64,000 bases of DNA, from the NCBI GenBank assembly GCA_050011535.1, contig JBEKIX010000005.1:1-64000 (forward strand). Reading direction: 5' to 3'. The stretch is from JAFNAG01 sp050011535. Lineage in GTDB: Bacteria; Acidobacteriota; UBA6911. Shown here piece by piece: positions 43,712-51,234 of this stretch. How positions within the stretch are numbered: position 1 is the stretch's first letter; each line of letters begins with the position of its first letter. The notes under the pieces were generated by a model. That model was given only the letters and a program-made list of their open reading frames with translations, searched no databases and was not told the DNA's origin. Both the position numbers and the translations under genes were made by a program.

Positions 43712-43764
43712 CATCCAAGTCGAAGTCCACGTGCCGTAGCAATCTTATGTTAGCACTCGTGGGG
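43712..43764. repeat. Hexamer-arm palindromic element, copy C, right half
   Basis: ATCCAAGTCGAAGTCCACGTG and, at its end, TTATGTTAGCACT are the mirror of the left ends CACGTGGAC and AGCGCTAACTTAA. The halves at 43022-43115 and here would form one palindrome if the toxin-antitoxin genes were removed. The 43670-43711 part shows nothing. Confidence 0.6.
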
Positions 43765-43814
43765 CTCGTGCCCTGTCGCCGTGTTATGCTTGTCCTGGAC
43801 CCTCGAGTGACGAC

Positions 43815-45173
43815 ATGCGTGAAAAGATTGCCGGTTATCTTGCGAAGGCAGGTCGGCCACTTTCTGCTGAAGAGATTCTGCGCGACGTACTGAACATTCA
43901 CTCTCCCAACTCCTTCGCAGCCGACAAAGTTCTGAGAGGCATCCTGAAACACGATGAGCGGTTTCAGGAGAGGCACGGCCTCTGGCACTTTAAGGCTCTA
44001 CCGCCCGCCGGCCCGCTTGAAACCGCTGTGCTCTTCCTCCAATGGACTGTGACGCATCCTCGTTTTTATCGGGGGGCACTTCATCTCCCCGGAACCGGCA
44101 CATCCTGCGAATTTCAATTCCAGGGCGACGCGGCGGTTTCAAACCGGGAAGCTCTCCGTGCGGCGCGCAGGGAAGCGCAAGACCATTTACTGTTGGTCTG
44201 GAGCGTGCGCGAACTTCAGATCTGGAACCGGCTCTTGCGATCCGTGGGCATTTCGGAGTGGGATGGAGGGTCCCTGAAATTGAGCGCGCTTGCCGGGCGC
44301 GCCCTTCCGCGGAGATCGCGGCCCCGCCACCCTGAAGACCTGGCCTCCACTTTGAATCTGCCTCCGCCGGACACCGAACAGCCTGCCTCGATGGCTCGAT
44401 TCCTCGCTAGCGCGTTCGAAGGCCTGGTTGATCTGGTCCCAATCAATCGCCGCCACAGTCCGGAAGAGATAGAGCGTTGGATCGAAGAAGCGGTGGTCAA
44501 GGTCGATTTCAGCAGGTTTGCATTCGGCCGCGACCTGCTCACGCGCGTCCCGGCGTTACCCGGCGTCTACCTGATGAGAGACCGGGCTGGCGAGGTGATT
44601 TACGTTGGCAAGGCCGGAAACCTGCGGCGGCGGTTGCGATCTTACTTTGCGCCGCGAGCACTCGAAGATGCCAAAGTGGCAAGAATCCACAGCCAGCTCT
44701 ATTCCCTTGAATTTCAAACCTGCGCGACAGAAGTAGAAGCGCTCCTTCTGGAGATGCGCCTGATCAGGGACTTTCACCCCGCCATCAATCTTCAGACAGA
44801 AGTCCACGAGCAGCCGGGCCGCTATGGCCGCGGGCGCAATCTGCTGCTTCTGGTCCCTGTCGGTGATGCTGCCAAGATCTACTTTCTGAAGAACGGTGCG
44901 TTCGTCGCCGAGCAATCTGTGCCGCTCGGCGGCGCTCCCTCCAAAAAACTGGGCGCAAAAATACGAAGCCTGTACTTCAGAACCCGGCGGAGCGAACCTG
45001 AAGGAATCGACGAACGGGAAAATGAAATCGTGGCACGTTGGATCTCCAAAAACAGAAGGCGCCTGAACTTTCTTGATGTGGATGGGGCCGGCACGTGCGA
45101 GTCGGTACTGAGGCAGCTCGGAGCATATTTCAAAGATCCGGACAGGCTGACCCGCAAAGTCTATTACCGCTGA
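43815..45173 (+). CDS. GIY-YIG domain protein with N-terminal HARE-type winged helix
   Basis: A 452-residue protein. Residues 1-62 (REKIAGYLAKAGRPLSAEEI ... RFQERHGLWHFK) look like a HARE-HTH winged helix. Residues about 65-230 resemble the exonuclease-like middle of DnaQ/UvrC-type fusions, but the acidic motif-I residues are not seen. Residues about 248-330 are a GIY-YIG nuclease domain as in UvrC/Cho: PGVYLMRDRAGEVIYVGKAG with G250-V-Y252 and Y265-V-G267, then LRRRLRSYF and the Glu-containing TEVEALLLEMRLIRDFHPAI. It may incise DNA or be a repair accessory; function is not established. The architecture is unusual. Confidence 0.7.
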   Translation: MREKIAGYLAKAGRPLSAEEILRDVLNIHSPNSFAADKVLRGILKHDERFQERHGLWHFKALPPAGPLETAVLFLQWTVTHPRFYRGALHLPGTGTSCEFQFQGDAAVSNREALRAARREAQDHLLLVWSVRELQIWNRLLRSVGISEWDGGSLKLSALAGRALPRRSRPRHPEDLASTLNLPPPDTEQPASMARFLASAFEGLVDLVPINRRHSPEEIERWIEEAVVKVDFSRFAFGRDLLTRVPALPGVYLMRDRAGEVIYVGKAGNLRRRLRSYFAPRALEDAKVARIHSQLYSLEFQTCATEVEALLLEMRLIRDFHPAINLQTEVHEQPGRYGRGRNLLLLVPVGDAAKIYFLKNGAFVAEQSVPLGGAPSKKLGAKIRSLYFRTRRSEPEGIDERENEIVARWISKNRRRLNFLDVDGAGTCESVLRQLGAYFKDPDRLTRKVYYR

Positions 45174-45306
45174 AACCGTGGAAAACGCCTTGCCCCTTTT
45201 TCTTCACGATGATATTTGGGCTACATCGCGGTAGAATCGGTCGGCAGGCTCGAATGGCCCGTGGTTATCGAGCTACGGCACCCAACCTATAATGCGGAGG
45301 AAGAAG

Positions 45307-46287
45307 ATGGAAGAACTGCTGGGTCACCAATTCGTGGGAGTTGTGGAAAAGGCGGCCATGGCCTGCGCGCGCACCATGGGACTCGGAGACCGGAACTACT
45401 CCGACAAGGTGGCGGTGGAAGCCATGCGCGAGGCGATGTTGAGCCTCCCCATTGACGGCACGATTGTCATCGGGGAAGGCGAACGCGACGAGGCCCCGAT
45501 GTTGTACATCGGCGAGAAAGTGGGCCGGGGTCCCGGAGATGCCGAGCACGAGCATGCAGTCGTGGACATCGCCGTTGATCCCCTGGAAGGCACGAATTTG
45601 TGCGCCACCGGAACGAACAATGCCATCGCGGTCCTGGCGGCCTCGGAAAAGGGCGGGCTGTTGAACGCGCCCGATTGCTACATGAATAAGATCATCGTTG
45701 GCCCATCCAGCCGGGGCGCGATCGATATCGACGCTCCCGTAAAAGACAATCTGAAGGCCATTGCCAAACGTCTCGAACGCGACGTCGAGGATCTCGTGGT
45801 GGTCGTGTTGGACCGTCCCCGGCATCAGGATCTGATTCGCGACATTCGCCAGGCGGGCGCGCGCATCCGCCTGATCGGAGACGGCGACCTTTCAGCGGGA
45901 ATCTCGGCGGCCGTCGTCGGCACTGGTGTGCACGCGGTAATGGGCATCGGCGGCGCCCCCGAAGGCGTGCTCGCGGCCGCGGCGCTGCGCTGCCTGCACG
46001 GGGAGATGCAGGCACGGCTGGTTCCCGCCAAACCGGATCACGAGAGGCGCCTTAAAGAAATGGGGATCGACGACTTGAAGCGGGTCTATCAGACGGAAGA
46101 TCTCGCTCCCGGCAGAAGGATGATTTTCGCTGCCTGCGGGGTAACCGACGGCGCCCTGCTCAAGGGCGTGCGTTTCTTCGGCGGAGGTGCGCGCACACAC
46201 ACGCTGACCATGACCCTCGAGTCGCGGAAAATCCGATTTATCGACGCGGTGCATCTGGAGCATCATGGCGTAAAGGTGCAATTCTAA
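45307..46287 (+). CDS. glpX: Class II fructose-1,6-bisphosphatase
   Basis: A 326-residue GlpX-type phosphatase of gluconeogenesis. Motifs include CARTMGLGDRNYSDKVAVEA, GTIVIGEGERDEAPMLYIGE, VDIAVDPLEGTNLCATGTNN and VMGIGGAPEGVLAAAALRCL. The ATG at 45307 has GGAGGAAG about 6 bases upstream and is preferred over 45292. Its 3' end overlaps the convergent radical SAM gene by 50 bases. No other gluconeogenesis gene is adjacent. Confidence 0.93.
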   Translation: MEELLGHQFVGVVEKAAMACARTMGLGDRNYSDKVAVEAMREAMLSLPIDGTIVIGEGERDEAPMLYIGEKVGRGPGDAEHEHAVVDIAVDPLEGTNLCATGTNNAIAVLAASEKGGLLNAPDCYMNKIIVGPSSRGAIDIDAPVKDNLKAIAKRLERDVEDLVVVVLDRPRHQDLIRDIRQAGARIRLIGDGDLSAGISAAVVGTGVHAVMGIGGAPEGVLAAAALRCLHGEMQARLVPAKPDHERRLKEMGIDDLKRVYQTEDLAPGRRMIFAACGVTDGALLKGVRFFGGGARTHTLTMTLESRKIRFIDAVHLEHHGVKVQF

Positions 46288-47713
46288 AGGCGCGCTTCCA
46301 AGCGGCGAAGTTGCCGCCTGCACGCCATGCGTCGAGCGCTGCCATACCCGCGTCTTCTCCTCCTTGCGCGAGCATGTACTCGACCCAGGCCCAGCGCGCG
46401 GAGGTGGGGCGGATCTCGACTTTGTCTTTCAAACAGGCTCGCAACCTTGCCAGCTTATTTTCCAGCGAGGAAATGGGCTCGAAAGGGGCTCCATCCAGAG
46501 GCGTGTTGCGCTTGGCCACAAAGGGGGAGATCGCCAGGGACACAGGCGTTATGCGCGCCAGCTCCATACAAAAGCGCGCGAGTTCGTCGATGTCCGCCAG
46601 CGTTTCATCCGGCAGTCCGATCATTTCGTAGAGCTTCAATTGCTCATATTTGTATTTGTGCGCCAGTTCCGCCGCCCGGATCAGATGCCCCTCGTTCGTC
46701 CGGCGCTGCACCGCATTCCGCAGGCGTTGTGAGGCGCCGTCGGAAGCAGTCGTCAAGGTCCGGTATCCGCCCGAGCGCAGCAACTCGACAAGTTCGTCAT
46801 TCAGGCGATCCGCGCGCAGGCTCGATATGCCGATCTCCCGCCCACTTTCCACGATTGCCCGCACGACGTCCTTGATTCTCGGATGGTCGGTCACGGCCGC
46901 GCCTACCAGTCCGACGCGCCGTGCAACATCCGGAACCAGGGACAGCACCTTTTCAGGCGGCACAAGACGCATGCCGCCGTTGGTCGTGCGCCGCATGACA
47001 CAGTAGGTGCAGCCGCGAGAACAACCGCGCTCGGGCTCGATCAAGAACATCGATCTCAAGACCGTGTTTCGGGTGAGGATCTGCGAGCGCGCCGGCAGAC
47101 GGTCGTCGCCCGCCTTGGCAATCGCCGACAAGCCGGGGGTCTGCCCGGGCACGAAGGATGACGGCAGCGAGGCAAAGTGGCGGAGCAGATCCTCACGATC
47201 GCCGCTCGCGGCCGCGTCCAGAAAGGCGTGGATCAACTCCTCCCCTTCGCCCAAGAGAATCAAATCGACGAACGGCGCCAGAGGCAGCGGATTCGAAAAC
47301 GTCAGCGGTCCGCCTGCTATCACCAACGGGTGCCGGCTGCCACGATCCGCGCGCAGCGGCGGTATTCTGCAAAGATCCAGCATCTCCAGAAGGCCGGCGA
47401 TCTCCAGTTCGTAGGAAACCGAGAAAGCAATGACAGGAAAGCTGCCCAGCGGAGTCTCGGTCTCGTAAGTAAATACCGGCAATCGCAATTGCCGGTGCGC
47501 TTTCGCATCGTCGGGCAAAAAGGCGCGCTCCGCGGCGGCGCCCGGATGCAGATGGATTTCGCGGTAGATGGTTTGAAACCCGAGCGAACTCATTCCAATC
47601 GAGTATTGGCTCGGATAGCAGAGCGCGATTCGGAGCGGCGCATGGACGCGAAGCGCCCCCAGTTCCTCGTTCGCGCGCGCTCTCACCTGAGAGATGATTT
47701 CCCAGGAATTCAT
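46238..47713 (-). CDS. Radical SAM protein with N-terminal cobalamin-type domain
   Basis: A 491-residue radical SAM protein of the B12-binding/TIGR03960-like group. The 4Fe-4S cluster motif is in GCSRGCTYCVMR (CxxxCxxC). The N-terminal part (LRIALCYPSQYSIGMSSLGF, FPVIAFSVSYELE, ILLGEGEELIHAF) resembles the B12-binding half of these proteins. The ATG at 47713 starts the conserved segment; the frame extends upstream to 47806 but overlaps queE. It starts 20 bases behind queE, so the two are probably one transcript. The reaction is unknown. Its 3' end overlaps glpX tail-to-tail by 50 bases. Confidence 0.85.
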   Translation of the reverse strand: MNSWEIISQVRARANEELGALRVHAPLRIALCYPSQYSIGMSSLGFQTIYREIHLHPGAAAERAFLPDDAKAHRQLRLPVFTYETETPLGSFPVIAFSVSYELEIAGLLEMLDLCRIPPLRADRGSRHPLVIAGGPLTFSNPLPLAPFVDLILLGEGEELIHAFLDAAASGDREDLLRHFASLPSSFVPGQTPGLSAIAKAGDDRLPARSQILTRNTVLRSMFLIEPERGCSRGCTYCVMRRTTNGGMRLVPPEKVLSLVPDVARRVGLVGAAVTDHPRIKDVVRAIVESGREIGISSLRADRLNDELVELLRSGGYRTLTTASDGASQRLRNAVQRRTNEGHLIRAAELAHKYKYEQLKLYEMIGLPDETLADIDELARFCMELARITPVSLAISPFVAKRNTPLDGAPFEPISSLENKLARLRACLKDKVEIRPTSARWAWVEYMLAQGGEDAGMAALDAWRAGGNFAAWKRAFRIAPLRHDAPDAPRR

Positions 47714-47733
47714 GGCTGCCTGCCGCCGGACAC

Positions 47734-48372
47734 TCAGACTCCGCGTAAGACGCCTGGCCAGATGATCTTGTGCAGCTGCACCTGCATGCGCACCCGGAGC
47801 CCGCAATCCATGACCCAGCGAGCAAGGTCCGAATAAGGAAGCACGTTGTAAACCGGAGAGAAGAGCACGACCCCGACCCGCGAGGGCAAGTCGTGCTGGA
47901 CGATAACCTCAAGGGCCCAGTCAAAATCGGCCCGGCCCCCGACTACAAACTTGACTTCGTCATTCGGAGTCAAATGCTCGATGTTTTTGTAATCGTTGTG
48001 TTCGTGCATGCCGCTGGATGGGCACTTCAGGTCCATGATTTTGTGCACGCGCCGGTCCACACCCTCCAGCGGGACCTGCCCTCCCGTTTCCACGCACACG
48101 GTGTATCCGGTGTCGAGCAGCCCTTGAAAAAGGCGGTGGACTTCCGGATGGAGCATCGGCTCTCCGCCGGTCACAAGGACAAGCCGCGCAGGATAAGCGG
48201 AAACCGTCGCAAGGATTTCTGTTTGCGACATCTCCTTCCCTTCGGAGAAGGCATACTCCGTGTCACAGTAGGAGCATCGCAAATTGCAGGCAGTCAGGCG
48301 GATAAAGGCGCTTGGCCATCCGGCAAAACTCGACTCACCCTGGATACTGTAATAAATCTCATTCACTTTCAT
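47734..48372 (-). CDS. queE: 7-carboxy-7-deazaguanine synthase
   Basis: A 212-residue radical SAM enzyme of queuosine/7-deazaguanine biosynthesis that contracts the ring of 6-carboxytetrahydropterin. It begins EIYYSIQGESSFAGWPSAFI, the cluster motif is CNLRCSYCDTEYAF, and VTGGEPMLHPEV follows. The CxxxCxxC spacing is standard. No queC, queD or queF is in the window. It is followed by the radical SAM gene after 20 bases. Confidence 0.9.
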   Translation of the reverse strand: MKVNEIYYSIQGESSFAGWPSAFIRLTACNLRCSYCDTEYAFSEGKEMSQTEILATVSAYPARLVLVTGGEPMLHPEVHRLFQGLLDTGYTVCVETGGQVPLEGVDRRVHKIMDLKCPSSGMHEHNDYKNIEHLTPNDEVKFVVGGRADFDWALEVIVQHDLPSRVGVVLFSPVYNVLPYSDLARWVMDCGLRVRMQVQLHKIIWPGVLRGV

Positions 48373-48447
48373 GGCCAGAACTCATTCTATCAAGTGCAGG
48401 TTGCCTCGGATAGGTCCGCATGGGGTTTGCGCGGCGGGCTTAATGTG

Positions 48448-48474
48448 CGAAATTGGTGACAGTCACCAATTTCG
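48448..48474. repeat. 27-bp palindrome overlapping the PP2C stop
   Basis: CGAAATTGGTGAC at 48448-48460 is mirrored by GTCACCAATTTCG at 48462-48474 around one central A. The stop of the PP2C gene (48463-48465, minus strand) lies in the right arm. Its GGTGACAGTCACC core matches the palindrome family at 14484. Confidence 0.8.
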
Positions 48475-49209
48475 GAGTTCATCCGGTTCCAGCTTGATGA
48501 CGACAGCCGTAATATTGTCCGGCCCGCCTTCCTCATTTGCAGCTGCCACCAGAAAATCAGCAATTTCACGAGGTGTCTTTTGCGGATCGGAGAGCGCCTT
48601 GCAGATACGTTCCTCCGGGACAGTATCCGTCAGACCGTCGGAGCACAGGAGATAAATGTCCCCGGCGAGCGCCTCTCCTTCCAGAACATCGATGTCTACC
48701 TGCGGATGAGATCCGATCGAGCGCGTGATCAGGTTCTTTTGCGGATGTCGGATCAGCTCCGACTTTTGCATCATGCCGTTTTCATAAAGGGGCCAGACCA
48801 GCGAGTGGTCGCGGGTAAGCTGATCGAGAATGCCGCTGCGGAGCCTGTAGGCGCGCGAGTCGCCCGCATGGGCGATGCAATACTGGCGGCCGCGAAACAG
48901 CAGGGCGGTCAGTGTGCTGCCCATGCCGGCCAGGGCATGATTCTCTCGTTGCGCATCAAAAACGCGGGCGTTTGCTTGCAGCGCCCCCAGCCGCAGAACG
49001 TCCGCGAGTCTGCCATGGTCTTCCGCGTGGGTCTTAATCCAGTCGTCAACGGACGATGCAGTCAGCTGGCTGGCGATTTCACCGGCTGCGTGTCCTCCCA
49101 TTCCATCCGCCACCAGGAAGAGCCCAGTCTCTCCGTTTTCCACGTAAGAGTCTTCGTTGGAGGTTCTGACTCGTCCCTGGTTGGTCTGGCTACCATGCAA
49201 GATCTGCAA
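48463..49209 (-). CDS. PP2C-family serine/threonine protein phosphatase (Stp1-like)
   Basis: A 248-residue PPM/PP2C phosphatase with metal and catalytic motifs RTSNEDSYVENGETGLFLVA, ADGMGGHAAGEIASQL, GMGSTLTALLFRG, CIAHAGDSRAYRLR and LCSDGLTDTVP. It dephosphorylates Ser/Thr-phosphoproteins; Stp1-like members counter a Hanks-type kinase, but no kinase gene is in the window. It is upstream of queE with a palindrome in between. Its 3' end is set by the palindrome. Confidence 0.92.
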   Translation of the reverse strand: MQILHGSQTNQGRVRTSNEDSYVENGETGLFLVADGMGGHAAGEIASQLTASSVDDWIKTHAEDHGRLADVLRLGALQANARVFDAQRENHALAGMGSTLTALLFRGRQYCIAHAGDSRAYRLRSGILDQLTRDHSLVWPLYENGMMQKSELIRHPQKNLITRSIGSHPQVDIDVLEGEALAGDIYLLCSDGLTDTVPEERICKALSDPQKTPREIADFLVAAANEEGGPDNITAVVIKLEPDELRNW

Positions 49210-49397
49210 TTCTCACCTATCCCGCTTTGTGACGTTTTCAAAACAGATTTTATAGCACGCGCATGCTGTTAGCTTCAAGGTGCGCCGATAAGGGTCAAAT
49301 CAGACGCTGGCGGTCCATGGTCTGGAGTCTCTGTGTTATCATTGGGGGTTGTACGGATTTCACGGCGCCAGTTTGCCGCCAATGAAGGCCAAATTAT

Positions 49398-51182
49398 ATG
49401 AAGCCCGGGCATGCTCAAATCAAATCGATTCTGCTTACGGTCTGCGTGCTTGCGTGGAGCGCCGGCGCCGTGTTTGCCGGCGTCAGCCGCATCATCCAGG
49501 AACGTTACCGCGGCAATTATGAAAACAAAGCCCTCTACCTGAAGATACCGATCATCTCGGACAAACAGTACGTGTACATCACCGGCCAGAGTTTTCGGAA
49601 TGACCAGGGGCTTGCGGGGGCTACACCGCGTTTCAAGGTGGGAGAACAGGTGCGCGTGCTTGGCCTCGACTTTGGGGGAGACGAGATCAAGTTCAAGCTC
49701 GGCGCCATCACGGGCACCGCGATTGCGGGCACCACTGTTATCGAACTGGTTTACAAGTTCGACGCCCCTCTGCAGGACAGTTTCCCCAACAGCGGTGTTT
49801 TCGACAAGGCTCTTGCGGCGACCTTCACCGAGGGTTTGAAGTACACCGAGCTGGATGACGCAAAGCGAAATTACGTGGAGCAGGAATTCGAGCGCATTTC
49901 GCGCGAGATCGCAACCGCATCCGGCACCGATCGGGACACGGTCTTGAAGTACGTGGCGCCGCAGCTGCCCGCCTACCAGGACGCAATGCGGGAAATCACG
50001 AATCTCCAGAATCGAAACCAGGATCTCAGCCGGCAAGTCACTCAATCGCAAGGCGAGAATCGCAAGCTCGAATCTGATTCGAAGAGCCAGCAGGCCGAGA
50101 TCACCCGACTGCGTAACCAGGCATCGAGCCTGCAGGAGAAGATGGACAACTCCTCCTCCCAGCTTCAGAGACTGAGCGATGACCTGCGCAGCGCCCGCGG
50201 AGTTTCGCAGAGTTACCAGCGGGAATTGGCGAACCTGGAACACTCTCTGAAGATCAAAATCGATCCCAACCGGGACCTTGCGTCGCAGATCGCCGAGCTG
50301 GGACAAGTGATGCAGAAAATACAGAAGGACAACGACGACCTCCAGAACGAGAATGGATCCCTGCATTCCAACCTCGACAAAGAACAATCAGACAACGCCA
50401 AGCTGTCGGGAGAGAATCAGGACCTCAAGAATTCGGTCCGGCAGAAGGACGACACCATCAAGACCCTCACTTCGAAGGAGGATTCCCTCGCACGCCAGTA
50501 TTTCATGCTCAAACAGACCAAGGAGAACCTGGAAAACGTCACGCTTTCGATCGCCAATTTGAACACGCGCCTTGTGGAGGAAAAGACCGACGGAGGCGTC
50601 CAGTCCGGCACCATCAATGCCTATCTGGGAGACACCCTGATCGGTTCATTCGGATGGCGGCTTCCGGAGCGCTTGAACTCCAGCCAGGAGAAAGAGGGGG
50701 ACGCATATTTTTCGACGGAATCGATCGATTATGTGCGCATAACTCCAGAGGAGCGTCACATTTTGCAGTCGTTGGGCGAACCCCTCAAGCTGCATGTGAG
50801 CCTCGTGTCCCGTTCTGACTCTATGGAAGTGAAGCCGGAAAAGGAAGATGCGGTGCAGCAGGTCGGAGAGCGCGACAGGGCCACGTGGCGCTGGCAGATC
50901 GCCAACCGCGGAGGGCGGGACACTCATCTGTTGCTGGCGGTGCAGCTGGTTAACAAGAACGGTGACGGCATTCCCCTGATTCAGGCCGAGCAGCTCATTT
51001 CCACGTCGAATCTGGTGCGCCAGATCCGAAACTACCTGCAGCCGATTCCGCTGCTCTTCGGCGCCGTGCTCGGTTCTCTGCTGGCATGCATTACCGGTCT
51101 TTTCAAACGTGTCCGGCACGGCGGTCCGGTACGACGGGAACCCCTGGCGAAGACGCCCTACGCGGGGCCGAAACAGCTCTAA
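49398..51182 (+). CDS. Coiled-coil exported protein with C-terminal membrane helix, unrecognised family
   Basis: A 594-residue protein. An N-terminal signal (SILLTVCVLAWSAGAVFAG) is followed by a globular beta-rich domain (YVYITGQSFRNDQGLAG, FKVGEQVRVLGLDFGG) to about residue 165, then a long coiled coil of about 200 residues at about 185-400 (heptads such as ITNLQNRNQDLSRQVTQSQG and NSVRQKDDTIKTLTSKEDSL), a second beta-rich domain, and a C-terminal transmembrane segment (IPLLFGAVLGSLLACITGLF) before a basic tail. It may be anchored in the inner membrane with its coiled coil in the periplasm. Function is unknown. It converges with a PEGA/TPR protein 52 bases away. Confidence 0.6.
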   Translation: MKPGHAQIKSILLTVCVLAWSAGAVFAGVSRIIQERYRGNYENKALYLKIPIISDKQYVYITGQSFRNDQGLAGATPRFKVGEQVRVLGLDFGGDEIKFKLGAITGTAIAGTTVIELVYKFDAPLQDSFPNSGVFDKALAATFTEGLKYTELDDAKRNYVEQEFERISREIATASGTDRDTVLKYVAPQLPAYQDAMREITNLQNRNQDLSRQVTQSQGENRKLESDSKSQQAEITRLRNQASSLQEKMDNSSSQLQRLSDDLRSARGVSQSYQRELANLEHSLKIKIDPNRDLASQIAELGQVMQKIQKDNDDLQNENGSLHSNLDKEQSDNAKLSGENQDLKNSVRQKDDTIKTLTSKEDSLARQYFMLKQTKENLENVTLSIANLNTRLVEEKTDGGVQSGTINAYLGDTLIGSFGWRLPERLNSSQEKEGDAYFSTESIDYVRITPEERHILQSLGEPLKLHVSLVSRSDSMEVKPEKEDAVQQVGERDRATWRWQIANRGGRDTHLLLAVQLVNKNGDGIPLIQAEQLISTSNLVRQIRNYLQPIPLLFGAVLGSLLACITGLFKRVRHGGPVRREPLAKTPYAGPKQL

Positions 51183-51234
51183 AGAACTTGGGTTTCGTGG
51201 CAGCGCGCGCCGTTCCCGAGATGCGCCGCGCGGG

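Noticed and set aside
43747..43765. CIRCE-like half site TTAGCACTC
   Set aside because: The second half (GAGTGCTAA) at the correct distance is absent, and the motif is the mirrored end of repeat C.
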